This document shows positions 1 through 12,941 of a stretch of DNA of 64,000 nt, piece by piece. Under the pieces are notes generated by a model. That model was not told the DNA's origin, did no database searches, and worked only from the letters and a program-made list of their open reading frames with translations. Within the stretch, counting starts at the first letter, position 1. Every line of letters starts with the position of its first letter. The DNA comes from Rhizobium sp. SSA_523 (lineage in GTDB: Bacteria > Pseudomonadota > Alphaproteobacteria > Rhizobiales > Rhizobiaceae). The DNA lies in assembly GCF_030435705.1 (NCBI RefSeq), contig NZ_CP129382.1:1488001-1552000 (forward strand), read 5' to 3'. The translations under genes were made by a program, and so were the position numbers.

Positions 1-835
1 GCTGGCGGACAGCCTGCTGGAGAACTATCCCGTGTCCGGCCTCGGCAGCATCACGACGGTTGCCGACAATGCCGGCGTCTCCACGCCGACGGTGGCCCGC
101 ATGGTGCAGAAACTGGGCTATAAGGGCTATCCCGAGTTCCAGCAGCATCTGCATCAGGATCTCGAAGCGACGATCTCCAATCCGATCGCCAAGCATGACC
201 GCTGGGCGGCCAGCGCGCCGACGGCCCATATTCTCAACCGCTTCGCCGAAGCCATCACCGCCAATCTGCGCGGTACTCTGGCAAGCCTCGATGTGGCAAC
301 CTTCGATGGGGCTGCCGATCTCCTGCGCGATGCCAGGCGCGACATCTATTTCGTCGGTGGGCGCATCACCGGCGCGCTGGCCGAATACTTCTTCACCCAT
401 ATGCAGGTGATCCGCCCGAAGACGACGCTGATTTCCACCAATCGCAGCGCCTGGCCGCAATATCTTCTGAACATGCAGAGCGGCGACGTGCTGGTGATCT
501 TCGATATCCGCCGCTACGAGCAGGAGCTTGCCGTGCTGGCGGAAGCGGCAGCGGCCAGCAATGTCGAGATCATTCTCTTCACCGATGTCTGGGCCTCGCC
601 GGTGGCGCGTCATGCCCGCCACGTCTTCAAGGTGCGCATAGAGGCGCCTTCGGCCTGGGATTCCTCGGTCGTCACCCTGTTTACCGTGGAAGCGCTGATC
701 GAGGCCGTTCAGAGCGCGTCCTGGGAAAGCACCCGCGAGCGCATGAAGTCGCTCGAGACCTTGTTCGAGCGCTCGCGGCTGTTTCGCCGCCCGGGTTCGC
801 CTGAGGAGAATTCGACAAGAAAAATCAATACCTAG
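1..835 (+). CDS. MurR/RpiR family regulator (HTH + SIS), 5' end missing
   Basis: The reading frame is open from base 2, so the gene begins before the window and the first methionine visible at 32 is internal. What is present is the second half of an N-terminal HTH (GVSTPTVARMVQKLGY is the recognition-helix region of RpiR proteins) followed by a SIS domain of about 130 residues (FVGGRITGALAEYFF, then GDVLVIFDIRRYEQE). SIS domains of this family bind phosphosugars or similar ligands, and the regulators usually sit beside the operon they control. Here the next gene, 117 bp downstream on the same strand, starts an ABC importer operon, so local control of that importer is a reasonable inference. 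The ligand cannot be read from sequence. Confidence 0.85.
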   Translation, partial: LADSLLENYPVSGLGSITTVADNAGVSTPTVARMVQKLGYKGYPEFQQHLHQDLEATISNPIAKHDRWAASAPTAHILNRFAEAITANLRGTLASLDVATFDGAADLLRDARRDIYFVGGRITGALAEYFFTHMQVIRPKTTLISTNRSAWPQYLLNMQSGDVLVIFDIRRYEQELAVLAEAAAASNVEIILFTDVWASPVARHARHVFKVRIEAPSAWDSSVVTLFTVEALIEAVQSASWESTRERMKSLETLFERSRLFRRPGSPEENSTRKINT

Positions 836-952
836 CCAGGATGAGGTGAAGAGAAACGAAGCCCTGCGGACTGCATCTGAACTGTCACATCCCATTCATC
901 AAACGACTCTACGAGTCGCGCCACACGAAGAGAACCCAAGGAGGACATCGTG

Positions 953-2056
953 ATGACCAAGTTCCACCGACTGCTTTCCATGACGACTGCCATGGTCGTT
1001 GCGACGGCAAGCCTCGCTTATGCCGAGCCGAGCGCCGAGCTGATCGCAGCTGCCAAGAAGGAAGGCATGCTGACGACCATCGCCTTGCCGCATGACTGGT
1101 GCGGCTATGGCGAGGTGATCGCCTCCTTCAAGAAGAAATATCCGGAAATCCAGGTCAACGAACTGAACCCGGATGCCGGCTCGGCCGACGAGGTCGAAGC
1201 CATCAAGGCCAACAAGGACAATAAGGGCCCGCAGGCCCCCGACGTCATCGATGTCGGCCTCGCCTTCGGTCCGCAGATGAAGAAGGAAGGCCTGCTGCAG
1301 CCTTACAAAGTGTCCACCTGGGACGAAATCCCCGCCAATATCAAGGATGCCGATGGCCACTGGTACGGCGACTACTACGGCGTGATGGCCTTCCTGGTGA
1401 ACAAGGACCTGGTGAAGACCAATCCGGCAGACTGGTCGGACCTGCTGAAGCCGGACTATGCCGGCCAGGTTGCTCTCGCCGGTGATCCGCGCGCCTCCAA
1501 CCAGGCAATCCTCAGCGTGCTGGCGGCCGGCATGGCGGGTGGCGCCAAGCCCGGCAAGGAAGCGGGAGACGCTGGCCTGAAGTTCTTTGCCGACCTGAAC
1601 AAGGCGGGCAATTTCGTTCCCGTCATCGGAAAGTCGGGCACGCTGGCCCAGGGCGCAACGCCGATCGTCGTGATGTGGGACTACAATGCCCTTTCCGCCA
1701 AGGACACGCTGGCGGGCAATCCGCCGGTCGAAGTCGTGGTGCCTGCCTCCGGCGTTCTCGCCGGCGTCTATGTCCAGGGCATCTCCGCCTATGCGCCGCA
1801 TCCGAACGCCGCCAAGCTGTGGATGGAGCATCTCTATTCGGATGAAGGCCAGAACCTGTGGCTGAAGGGCTATTGCCACCCTGCCCGCTTCAACGCCATG
1901 GTCAAGGCCGGCAAGGTTCCGCAGGACCTGATCGACAAGCTGCCGCCGGCTGCCGCCTATGAAAAGGCCTATTTCCCGACTCTCGAAGAAGTCGACGCCA
2001 ACAAGGCCGCCGTCACCGAAGGCTGGGACAAGGTTGTTGGCGCCAACGTCAACTAA
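953..2056 (+). CDS. ABC transporter periplasmic substrate-binding protein (AfuA/family 1-like)
   Basis: The protein is about 367 residues with a Sec signal peptide (positively charged MTKFHR, hydrophobic core, cleavage near AYA-EPS). The rest resembles the iron/phosphosugar/putrescine class of extracellular binding proteins, including the DVGLAFGPQ stretch and the NPADWSDLLKPDYAGQV hinge region typical of AfuA-like proteins. I prefer the ATG at 953 to the GTG at 950 because AAGGAGG at 939-945 then lies at a normal spacing. It heads an operon with two permeases, an ATPase and a PHP phosphoesterase. AfuA-type proteins were first annotated as ferric binders, but at least some bind sugar phosphates; the SIS regulator upstream and phosphoesterase downstream favour a phosphorylated ligand, which is inference. 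Confidence 0.85.
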   Translation: MTKFHRLLSMTTAMVVATASLAYAEPSAELIAAAKKEGMLTTIALPHDWCGYGEVIASFKKKYPEIQVNELNPDAGSADEVEAIKANKDNKGPQAPDVIDVGLAFGPQMKKEGLLQPYKVSTWDEIPANIKDADGHWYGDYYGVMAFLVNKDLVKTNPADWSDLLKPDYAGQVALAGDPRASNQAILSVLAAGMAGGAKPGKEAGDAGLKFFADLNKAGNFVPVIGKSGTLAQGATPIVVMWDYNALSAKDTLAGNPPVEVVVPASGVLAGVYVQGISAYAPHPNAAKLWMEHLYSDEGQNLWLKGYCHPARFNAMVKAGKVPQDLIDKLPPAAAYEKAYFPTLEEVDANKAAVTEGWDKVVGANVN

Positions 2057-2149
2057 ATCCCGCTGATCGAAGGGCCGCCCCTCTGACCGCAAGGTGTCGG
2101 GGCGGCCTCACCGCTGAAAAAAGACGCACAAGAAGAGGGGCAAGACGAG

Positions 2150-3049
2150 ATGTCGATTGATACGGCCGACCGGCCCGCGGTTGCCGCACCTGCCCGACCG
2201 GTCCGGCGCCTGCCACTGCACTGGCTCGGCATCCTGCCCTTTACGGCTTTCGTCCTGCTGTTTCTCATCCTGCCGACGATGAAGATCGTCATCGGCGCCT
2301 TCCAGACGCCGGAGGGCGGCCTGACCCTGGCAAATGTCGCCGGCCTGTTCACGCCCTCCATCCTTGCCGCCTTCTGGATCTCGATCAAGATCAGCTTCGC
2401 CTCGGCGCTTCTCGGCTGCCTGATCGGCTTTGCCATGGCGGCTGCCGTGGTGCTGGGCGGCCTGCCGCGCGCGATACGCGGTCCGCTTCTCACATTTTCC
2501 GGCGTGGCCTCCAATTTCGCCGGCGTGCCCCTGGCCTTCGCCTTTCTCGCAACGCTTGGCCCCGTCGGCCTCGTCACGGCCTTCCTGCGCAGCGAACTCG
2601 GGCTCGACCTGCGGGTTCTGGGCTTCAACATCCTGTCCTTTTGGGGCCTGACGATCACCTACCTCTTCTTCCAGATCCCGCTGATGATCCTGATCATCAC
2701 ACCGGCGCTGGACGGCTTGAAGCGCGAATGGCGCGAGGCGGCCTCCATCCTCGGCGCCACCAATTTCCAATATTGGCGCCTGGTCGCCTTTCCGATCCTC
2801 ATGCCGTCGCTGCTTGGCACGCTGGCGCTGCTCTTTGCCAATGCCTTCGGCGCCGTGGCGACCGCCATCGCCCTCACCGGCTCGTCGCTCAACATCGTGC
2901 CCATTCTTCTCTTCGCGCAGATCCGCGGCGACGTTCTGGGTGATCCGCATCTCGGCTATGCCCTGGCCTTCGGCATGATCGTCGTCACCGGCCTTGCCAA
3001 TGCCGTCTATATCTGGCTCCGCGCCCGCAGCGAGAGGTGGCTGAAATGA
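2150..3049 (+). CDS. ABC transporter permease 1
   Basis: This inner-membrane permease of 299 residues belongs to the binding-protein-dependent transport class. It has a first helix after a short cytoplasmic N-terminus (residues about 25-45), further helices, and the EAA loop EWREAASILGATNFQYWRLVAFPIL near residue 200 that docks onto the ATPase. Its stop codon TGA overlaps the ATG of the next permease, which implies translational coupling. The two permeases with the ATPase at 3843 should form the membrane part of the importer. Confidence 0.88.
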   Translation: MSIDTADRPAVAAPARPVRRLPLHWLGILPFTAFVLLFLILPTMKIVIGAFQTPEGGLTLANVAGLFTPSILAAFWISIKISFASALLGCLIGFAMAAAVVLGGLPRAIRGPLLTFSGVASNFAGVPLAFAFLATLGPVGLVTAFLRSELGLDLRVLGFNILSFWGLTITYLFFQIPLMILIITPALDGLKREWREAASILGATNFQYWRLVAFPILMPSLLGTLALLFANAFGAVATAIALTGSSLNIVPILLFAQIRGDVLGDPHLGYALAFGMIVVTGLANAVYIWLRARSERWLK

Positions 3050-3828
3050 AGCGTCTCTGGGCCTGGGCCGCCCTCATCGTCGGCCTTCTGTACTTCATCC
3101 TGCCGCTCCTCGGCATGACCAATTTTTCGCTCAAGATGCGGCGCGGCGAATACTCCTTCGACGCCTATGCCAAGGTCTTCGCCGATAGCCGTTTCCATGA
3201 GACCTTCACCTATTCGGTCTGGATGGCGCTTCTGACAATCGTCTTCGGCATTGTTCTGGTCGTACCGACCGCCTATTGGGTGCGCCTGAAACTGCCTTTC
3301 CTGCGGCCTTACGTGGAGTTCATCACGCTTCTGCCGCTGGTCATCCCGGCCATCGTCACCGTCTTCGGCTATATCCGCCTCTACAACACGTCCAGCTGGC
3401 TGCCGCTCACCGGCTCCTCGATCGGGACGGATGTCCTGCTGATGTTCGGCTATGCGACGCTTAGCCTGCCCTATATGTACCGGGCGGTCGATACGGGCTT
3501 GCGCAGCATCGACATCAAGACCCTGACGGAGGCCGCCCAGAGCCTCGGCGCCGGCTGGGCGACGATCATCGGCCGCATCATCCTGCCCAATGTCACGGTG
3601 GCGGTCATGTCCGGCGCATTCGTCACCTTTGCCATCGTGCTGGGCGAGTTCACCATGGCAGCACTGCTCAACAAGCCTGCCTTCGGACCGTATATGCAGC
3701 TTCTCGGAGCGAACCGCGCCTATGAGCCGGCGGCGCTTGCCGTTATCGCCTTCACCATTACATGGGCCTGCCTCGGCCTGATGCAGCTGATATCCCGGCT
3801 GCAGAAAACACCGCAGACGCCGGTTTGA
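3046..3828 (+). CDS. ABC transporter permease 2
   Basis: The second permease has 260 residues and about six membrane helices, with the EAA motif EAAQSLGAGWATIIGRIILP near residue 165. A GTG at 3037 is also in frame, but the ATG at 3046 overlaps the upstream stop (ATGA) and has GAGAGG at 3032-3037 at good spacing, so I use it. It pairs with the preceding permease and the following ATPase. Confidence 0.87.
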   Translation: MKRLWAWAALIVGLLYFILPLLGMTNFSLKMRRGEYSFDAYAKVFADSRFHETFTYSVWMALLTIVFGIVLVVPTAYWVRLKLPFLRPYVEFITLLPLVIPAIVTVFGYIRLYNTSSWLPLTGSSIGTDVLLMFGYATLSLPYMYRAVDTGLRSIDIKTLTEAAQSLGAGWATIIGRIILPNVTVAVMSGAFVTFAIVLGEFTMAALLNKPAFGPYMQLLGANRAYEPAALAVIAFTITWACLGLMQLISRLQKTPQTPV

Positions 3829-3842
3829 GAGAGATTTCGACG

Positions 3843-4907
3843 ATGAGCTTTTTGACCCTGTCGCATTTGCAGAAATCCTTCGGCGCCACCCGCGTGGTGC
3901 ACGACTTCAACATGGCGATCGAGCGGGGCGAATTCGTCTCCTTTCTGGGACCGTCCGGTTGCGGCAAGACGACTGTGCTGCGCATGATCGCCGGCTTCGA
4001 GGCACCATCCGCCGGTCAGATCGTGATCGACGGCAAGGACCAGACCAGCCTGAAGCCGAACCAGCGCAATATCGGCATGGTCTTCCAGGCCTATGCGCTG
4101 TTTCCGAATATGAATGTCTTCGACAATGTCGCTTTCGGCCTCAAGGTCGCCGGCAAGCCGAAGGCCGAGATCGCCGGACGCGTGAAGGAGATGCTGAAGC
4201 TCATCCATCTAGAGCATCTGGCGGACCGCTATCCCTACCAGATGTCGGGCGGGCAGCAGCAGCGCGTGGCGCTTGCCCGCGCGCTCGCCCCTGCCCCGCA
4301 GGTTCTGCTGCTCGACGAGCCGCTATCGGCGCTGGATGCCAAGATCCGCGTGTCGCTGCGGGAGGAAATCCGCCAGATCCAGCGTCAACTCGGCATCACG
4401 ACGGTTTTTGTGACACATGATCAGGAAGAGGCGCTGTCGATCTCCGATCGCATCGTGGTGATGAATGCCGGCAAGGCGGACCAGATCGGCACGCCCTCGG
4501 AGATCTACAACCGTCCCAAGACGCGGTTCGTCGCCGAATTCGTCGGCACGCTCAACATATTCGAAGCCCGTGTCGTTGATGCCGCCAGCAACAGGCTGAT
4601 GGTTGCGGGACACGACATCGCGCTTGGCGCGATCGGTGGCTCGGCCTTGCGGTCGGGCGATGCCGTGACCGTCGCCTTGCGGCCGGAGGCGCTGTCGATG
4701 CAGCAACACCAGCAGGGCGATATCGCGCTGGAGGGGCGCGTCCAGCATTTCGGCTTCCACGGCTCGATCATCCGCGCAAAGCTGGTGGTGGGCGATCAGA
4801 CGATCTGCATCGACATGTTCAACCAGGCCAATTTCTCGATGCCTGCGATCGGCGAAACGGTGCGGGTGTATTTCTCGCCCGCCGATGCCGTGGTCCTGGC
4901 CGCCTGA
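3843..4907 (+). CDS. ABC transporter ATP-binding protein
   Basis: This 354-residue ATPase carries Walker A GPSGCGKTT near residue 38, the signature MSGGQQQRVALARAL, Walker B VLLLDEPLSALD, the H-loop VFVTHDQEEA and a C-terminal TOBE-like domain of about 110 residues. The layout is that of the spermidine/putrescine-iron-AfuC group. The frame is open upstream to 3762, but the start MSFLTLSHLQK at 3843 has the correct family N-terminus and a GAGAGA Shine-Dalgarno about 10 nt upstream. The gene energises the two permeases before it; substrate is unknown. Confidence 0.9.
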   Translation: MSFLTLSHLQKSFGATRVVHDFNMAIERGEFVSFLGPSGCGKTTVLRMIAGFEAPSAGQIVIDGKDQTSLKPNQRNIGMVFQAYALFPNMNVFDNVAFGLKVAGKPKAEIAGRVKEMLKLIHLEHLADRYPYQMSGGQQQRVALARALAPAPQVLLLDEPLSALDAKIRVSLREEIRQIQRQLGITTVFVTHDQEEALSISDRIVVMNAGKADQIGTPSEIYNRPKTRFVAEFVGTLNIFEARVVDAASNRLMVAGHDIALGAIGGSALRSGDAVTVALRPEALSMQQHQQGDIALEGRVQHFGFHGSIIRAKLVVGDQTICIDMFNQANFSMPAIGETVRVYFSPADAVVLAA

Positions 4908-4961
4908 TCCGGTTCCGACATTGGTCTTTCTGATAAACGCTCTCCGCTGAAGGCACGCGTC

Positions 4962-6186
4962 ATGCCAACCCCTTTCCCGCCCGACCCGTCATCGGTCCAG
5001 CCGCTTCTGGCCTTCACCGCGCCCGGCCGGTTCTACCGCGGCAATCTTCACACGCATTCCAATCTGTCGGACGGGGCGCTGACGCCGGAGGAAGTCTGCC
5101 GGCGCTACCGGGCCGAGGGCTATGATTTCATCGCCCTGACCGACCATTTCGTCGGTCATTTCAACTACCCGCTGGCCGATACAAGGCCGTTCCGTAGCGA
5201 CAAGTTCACCACCATTCTCGGCGCGGAACTGCATTCGGGCGCCATGCAGAACGGCGAATTATGGCACATCCTCGCCGTCGGCCTGCCGGATGATTTCGCG
5301 CCCTCCAACACGCCCTCTTTCAAGCCGATCGAGGGACAGGAAAGCGGTCCGGAACTGGCCCGGCGCGCCCGCGAGGCCGGAGCCTTCGTCGCCATTGCAC
5401 ATCCGCAATGGTCGGGCATGACCATGGAGGATGCCCGTTCCATCGAGGCGGCGCATGCGGTGGAGGTCTATAATCACGGCTGCGCCATCGGCTGTGACCG
5501 ACCGGACGGTTTTCACACGGCCGATCTTCTCTTGTCCGAGGGCCGGCGGCTGACGCTCATTGCCACCGACGATGCGCACTTCACCGAGCCCGACCATTTC
5601 GGCGGCTGGGTGATGGTGAAGGCTGAGGCCAATGCGCCGGAGCTTTTGCTGGAAGCGCTCACGGGTCAAAACTCAATCAGGATTTGGCGCGTGGTATGAG
5701 AGAAAATCGTTCAGTTCGAGGAGCGAAGCCACCGGTGGATCCAATATCCATCAAGGCTTCGCGACGTGGAAATGGGCGATTTTCGCCATATCCCTGCGGG
5801 ACGCGGCGGATTTTGCCTGCGAAGGCGTCGAACAGGCTTTGTGGAGTTTTGCTCCACGGCAGCCTCTTCTCCTATTCGCAAACAAAATCCGCTCGCGCCA
5901 CGCCCGAAACCTGATTGAGTTTTGACCCACGCGCGGCGACTTCTATTCGAGCCAGGGACCGGAAATCCGCAACGTGTCGCTCTCCAACACCGCGCTTACG
6001 GTACAATCGACGGCGGTTTCCACGCTGATCGTCCAGGGCCATGGCACGGCTGCCGTCGCAACCCACGGCCATTCGATGACAGAGGCCAGCATCTCCCTGC
6101 AGCGCTTTGCAAACTCGCCGTGGATCCGCGTCACCATCGTCGATTCGGCGGGCAGACGCGCCTGGACCAACCCCATCTGGTTTTGA
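4962..6186 (+). pseudogene. PHP-domain metal-dependent phosphoesterase (CehA/McbA-like), split by a 266-bp element
   Basis: The N-terminal 233 codons (4962-5662) encode a PHP domain with the metal-binding HTHSNLSDG motif (H30, H32, D37), DH at 61-62 and IAHPQW. At 5663 the reading frame enters a repeat element and stops at 5699 after 12 foreign residues. The missing C-terminus is found at 5931-6186: it reads RGDFYSSQGPEIRNVSL ... RAWTNPIWF and ends at TGA 6184-6186. Removing 5663-5930 (266-bp element plus one copy of the 2-bp AC duplication) restores one 957-nt frame of 318 codons plus stop. The break is therefore a simple insertion. A 245-residue truncated product could still be made. It is the last gene of the ABC operon, where it probably hydrolysed a phosphoester brought in by the transporter (inference). 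Confidence 0.85.
5663..5928 (+). mobile_element. 266-bp MITE-like palindromic element, copy 1
   Basis: The element is bounded by perfect 19-bp terminal inverted repeats, gggtcaaaactcaatcagg at 5663-5681 and its complement at 5910-5928, and flanked by a 2-bp direct repeat AC at 5661-5662 and 5929-5930. Inside is a hairpin GTGGAG-TTTTG-CTCCAC at 5841-5857. It encodes no transposase. A full copy of identical length lies at 34122-34387 in the opposite orientation, a truncated copy at 29193-29420, and an end remnant at 17635-17668. It has inserted into the PHP phosphoesterase gene. I do not recognise it as a named family with certainty; rhizobial RIME-type elements are a comparable class. Confidence 0.88.
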
Positions 6187-6319
6187 TCCGCGCCCCCAGG
6201 CAAAGGCCCGGTTGCGGGGACCGGCAAGGGGCACCGCTCATTCTGGGAGACGTCCTTATTGCCTTTCCATCCCATGGCAAATCACGCTACTTCTCGGCCG
6301 AACGATGGAAGGATATGCC

Positions 6320-7363
<1,044 letters not shown>

Positions 7364-7367
7364 ACCC

Positions 7368-8237
7368 ATGACCCTCAGACTTGATGTCATCGCCAGTGTC
7401 TCCGATGCCGGCAAGCCCGGCCGCGCCAATGAGGACCGGTTCGGCGCCAACCGCAGCGCCGCCTTCGTGCTGGATGGCGCGACCGGCCTCGGCGATCGCC
7501 AGTTCATGGACAGTCACGAGAGCGACGCCGCCTGGATCGCGGATTATGCCGCACAGCGGCTGTCGGCCGAACTGGAACCGGGGACGGATGTGGCAAACCT
7601 GCTGCGCCGCATCAGCACCGATGCGCGGACGGTCTTCGATGCGGTGGCGGGCGAACAGCCGCGCTATGCCTGGCCTCTGGCAGCGCTTGCCGGCCTCAGC
7701 ATCACCGAGCAGGGGCTGGAGTTTTTCGGGCTCGGGGACAGCGTCGTCTATGTGCTGCATGACGACGGCCGCACGCAAACCTGCACCGCCCTGCCCGACG
7801 CCTTCGAGCGCGAGCAGGCTGCCGCCCGTGCCCATATCACGCGGCTTGGCGGCATCGGCGCGGCCGGCTCGCTGATCGGCGATCCGCAGACGCTTGACGA
7901 TCTGCGGGCAAGCCGGGCGCGACAGAACACACCGCAGGGCCGGGTCTGGTCACTCGGCCTCGTGCCCGACGCCGCCGATCATCTCGCCCGCCGGACGATC
8001 CCCCTGACAGGCGGCGCGACCACCGTCATCTGTTCGGACGGCCTCGCCGATCTCGTCAGCCTCTACCGCTTATACGATGCCGGGGCCCTCATCCGCCGCG
8101 CCGCCACGGCCGGGCTTGCTCCCCTCGTCGCAGAACTGAGGCACATGGAGCGGGAGGTCGATCCCGAGGGGCTGCAATACCCGCGCTTCAAGCAGAGCGA
8201 CGACACGACGGCGATCTTGGTTCGCGTGGAGGGGTGA
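7368..8237 (+). CDS. PP2C-family serine/threonine phosphatase-like protein
   Basis: The 289-residue protein has the PP2C arrangement: DAGKPGRANEDRFG near residue 12, FVLDGATGL near 35 (metal-binding Asp), TVICSDGLADLV near 220 and DDTTAILVRV at the C-terminus. These are the metal-coordinating acidic positions of PPM phosphatases. No membrane segment or sensory domain is visible, so it is probably a stand-alone cytoplasmic phosphatase. It starts 4 bp after the dehydrogenase stop. Its substrate is unknown. Confidence 0.78.
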   Translation: MTLRLDVIASVSDAGKPGRANEDRFGANRSAAFVLDGATGLGDRQFMDSHESDAAWIADYAAQRLSAELEPGTDVANLLRRISTDARTVFDAVAGEQPRYAWPLAALAGLSITEQGLEFFGLGDSVVYVLHDDGRTQTCTALPDAFEREQAAARAHITRLGGIGAAGSLIGDPQTLDDLRASRARQNTPQGRVWSLGLVPDAADHLARRTIPLTGGATTVICSDGLADLVSLYRLYDAGALIRRAATAGLAPLVAELRHMEREVDPEGLQYPRFKQSDDTTAILVRVEG

Positions 8238-8318
8238 GGCGCGGCGTCTCAGCGCCTGCCTCTTGAAGCATTACCGGGAAGCGCATACCTTGCCAGGGGA
8301 AGGACGAACGGAGCGCAC

Positions 8319-8552
8319 ATGGCGACGACCGTCAAGCAAAACGGGCAGATCACGCTCCCCAAGGCGGTGCGAGATCATTTGGGTCTGACTCCCGGCAGCC
8401 AGGTCGATTTCCGACAGACAGCCGATGGCTCCGTCATTCTGCTGCGTAAAGACCATGCGTCACAGATTGACCGATTTGAAAAACTGCGCGGCCACGCTGG
8501 CGAAGGACAAAACACTGACGATATTATCGCCTCGACACGCGGCGAGCTGTGA
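8319..8552 (+). CDS. AbrB/MazE-type antitoxin (VapB-like)
   Basis: The 77-residue protein has a SpoVT-AbrB swapped-hairpin fold: KQNGQITLPKAVRDHLGLTPGSQVDF is the classic DNA-binding signature. The C-terminal 30 residues, which would bind and neutralise the toxin, are hydrophilic. The stop codon overlaps the GTG start of the PIN-domain toxin that follows, the usual arrangement for VapBC pairs. By analogy it represses its own promoter together with the toxin. Confidence 0.88.
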   Translation: MATTVKQNGQITLPKAVRDHLGLTPGSQVDFRQTADGSVILLRKDHASQIDRFEKLRGHAGEGQNTDDIIASTRGEL

Positions 8553-8947
8553 TTCTGGTCGATACCAACGTTCTTCTGGATTTGGTCACCGACGATATCC
8601 AATGGCCGGGATGGTCAGTGATGCAACTTGCTGCAGCAGCACGCCAAGGATCGCTGATAAGCAATGACGTCATCTATGCGGAGCTAGCGGTTCGCTACGC
8701 CTCGATACACGAGCTCGACCACTTCATCGAAGCGGCTGGACTGGAACGGGTTCCAATCAGTCTTCCTGCACTATTTCTGGCAGGCAAGGCATTTGTAACT
8801 TACAGAAAGGCTGGCGGGACTCGGACAGGAGTCCTGCCCGACTTCTTCATTGGCGCTCAGGCTGCGACAGAGAATGTTCCGCTTCTGACGCGTGATGCGG
8901 GCAGATACAGAACCTATTTCCCGAACGCAAGGCTGATCGCGCCGTGA
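8549..8947 (+). CDS. PIN-domain toxin, VapC family
   Basis: The 132-residue protein has the acidic PIN quartet: D5 in ILVDTNVLLD, E45 in YAELAVRY, D98 in LPDFFIGAQA and D116 in LLTRDAGRY. PIN toxins are Mg2+-dependent ribonucleases, often cutting tRNA or rRNA. It starts with GTG that overlaps the antitoxin stop (GTGA), so it is translated by coupling. All catalytic residues are present and I see no frameshift, so the module looks functional. Confidence 0.88.
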   Translation: MILVDTNVLLDLVTDDIQWPGWSVMQLAAAARQGSLISNDVIYAELAVRYASIHELDHFIEAAGLERVPISLPALFLAGKAFVTYRKAGGTRTGVLPDFFIGAQAATENVPLLTRDAGRYRTYFPNARLIAP

Positions 8948-8957
8948 AGGTCACCCC

Positions 8958-12731
<3,774 letters not shown>

Positions 12732-12756
12732 GGGCAAACTCCTTGGCTTTCATTGG

Positions 12757-12801
12757 CAGATCGAAACGGGGTAGATCCAAAACGGGGCAGATTGAAACGG
12801 G
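12757..12801 (-). repeat. three 14-16-bp direct repeats in the metH 5' leader
   Basis: Three imperfect tandem units, cagatcgaaacgggg (12757-12771), tagatccaaaacgggg (12772-12787) and cagattgaaacggg (12788-12801), lie between the metH start codon and the upstream palindrome. They fall inside the expected 5' untranslated region. I cannot assign a function; replication slippage or binding sites for a regulator are both possible. Confidence 0.7.
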
Positions 12802-12817
12802 CTGATCAAGACAAATC

Positions 12818-12837
12818 ACATAAAGATATCTTTATGT
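12818..12837. promoter_or_regulatory. perfect 20-bp palindrome upstream of metH, probable SahR-type operator
   Basis: ACATAAAGATATCTTTATGT is an exact inverted repeat centred about 96 bp upstream of the metH start and 115 bp from the divergent AGE-family gene. Its AAAGATATCTTT core resembles, as I remember it, the site proposed for SahR, an ArsR-family repressor that responds to S-adenosylhomocysteine and controls methionine genes in Proteobacteria. The palindrome is seen directly; the regulator is inferred. No sahR gene is in the window. Confidence 0.65.
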
Positions 12838-12941
12838 CAACATATAGGTGGAATGGCGGCCAGGCCTGCTCTTCGGCATGACATCCCTGGCTGCGACCGC
12901 TATAGGCATGTTCGGTTCTCATTCCAAGTTTCGGAGCAGAC

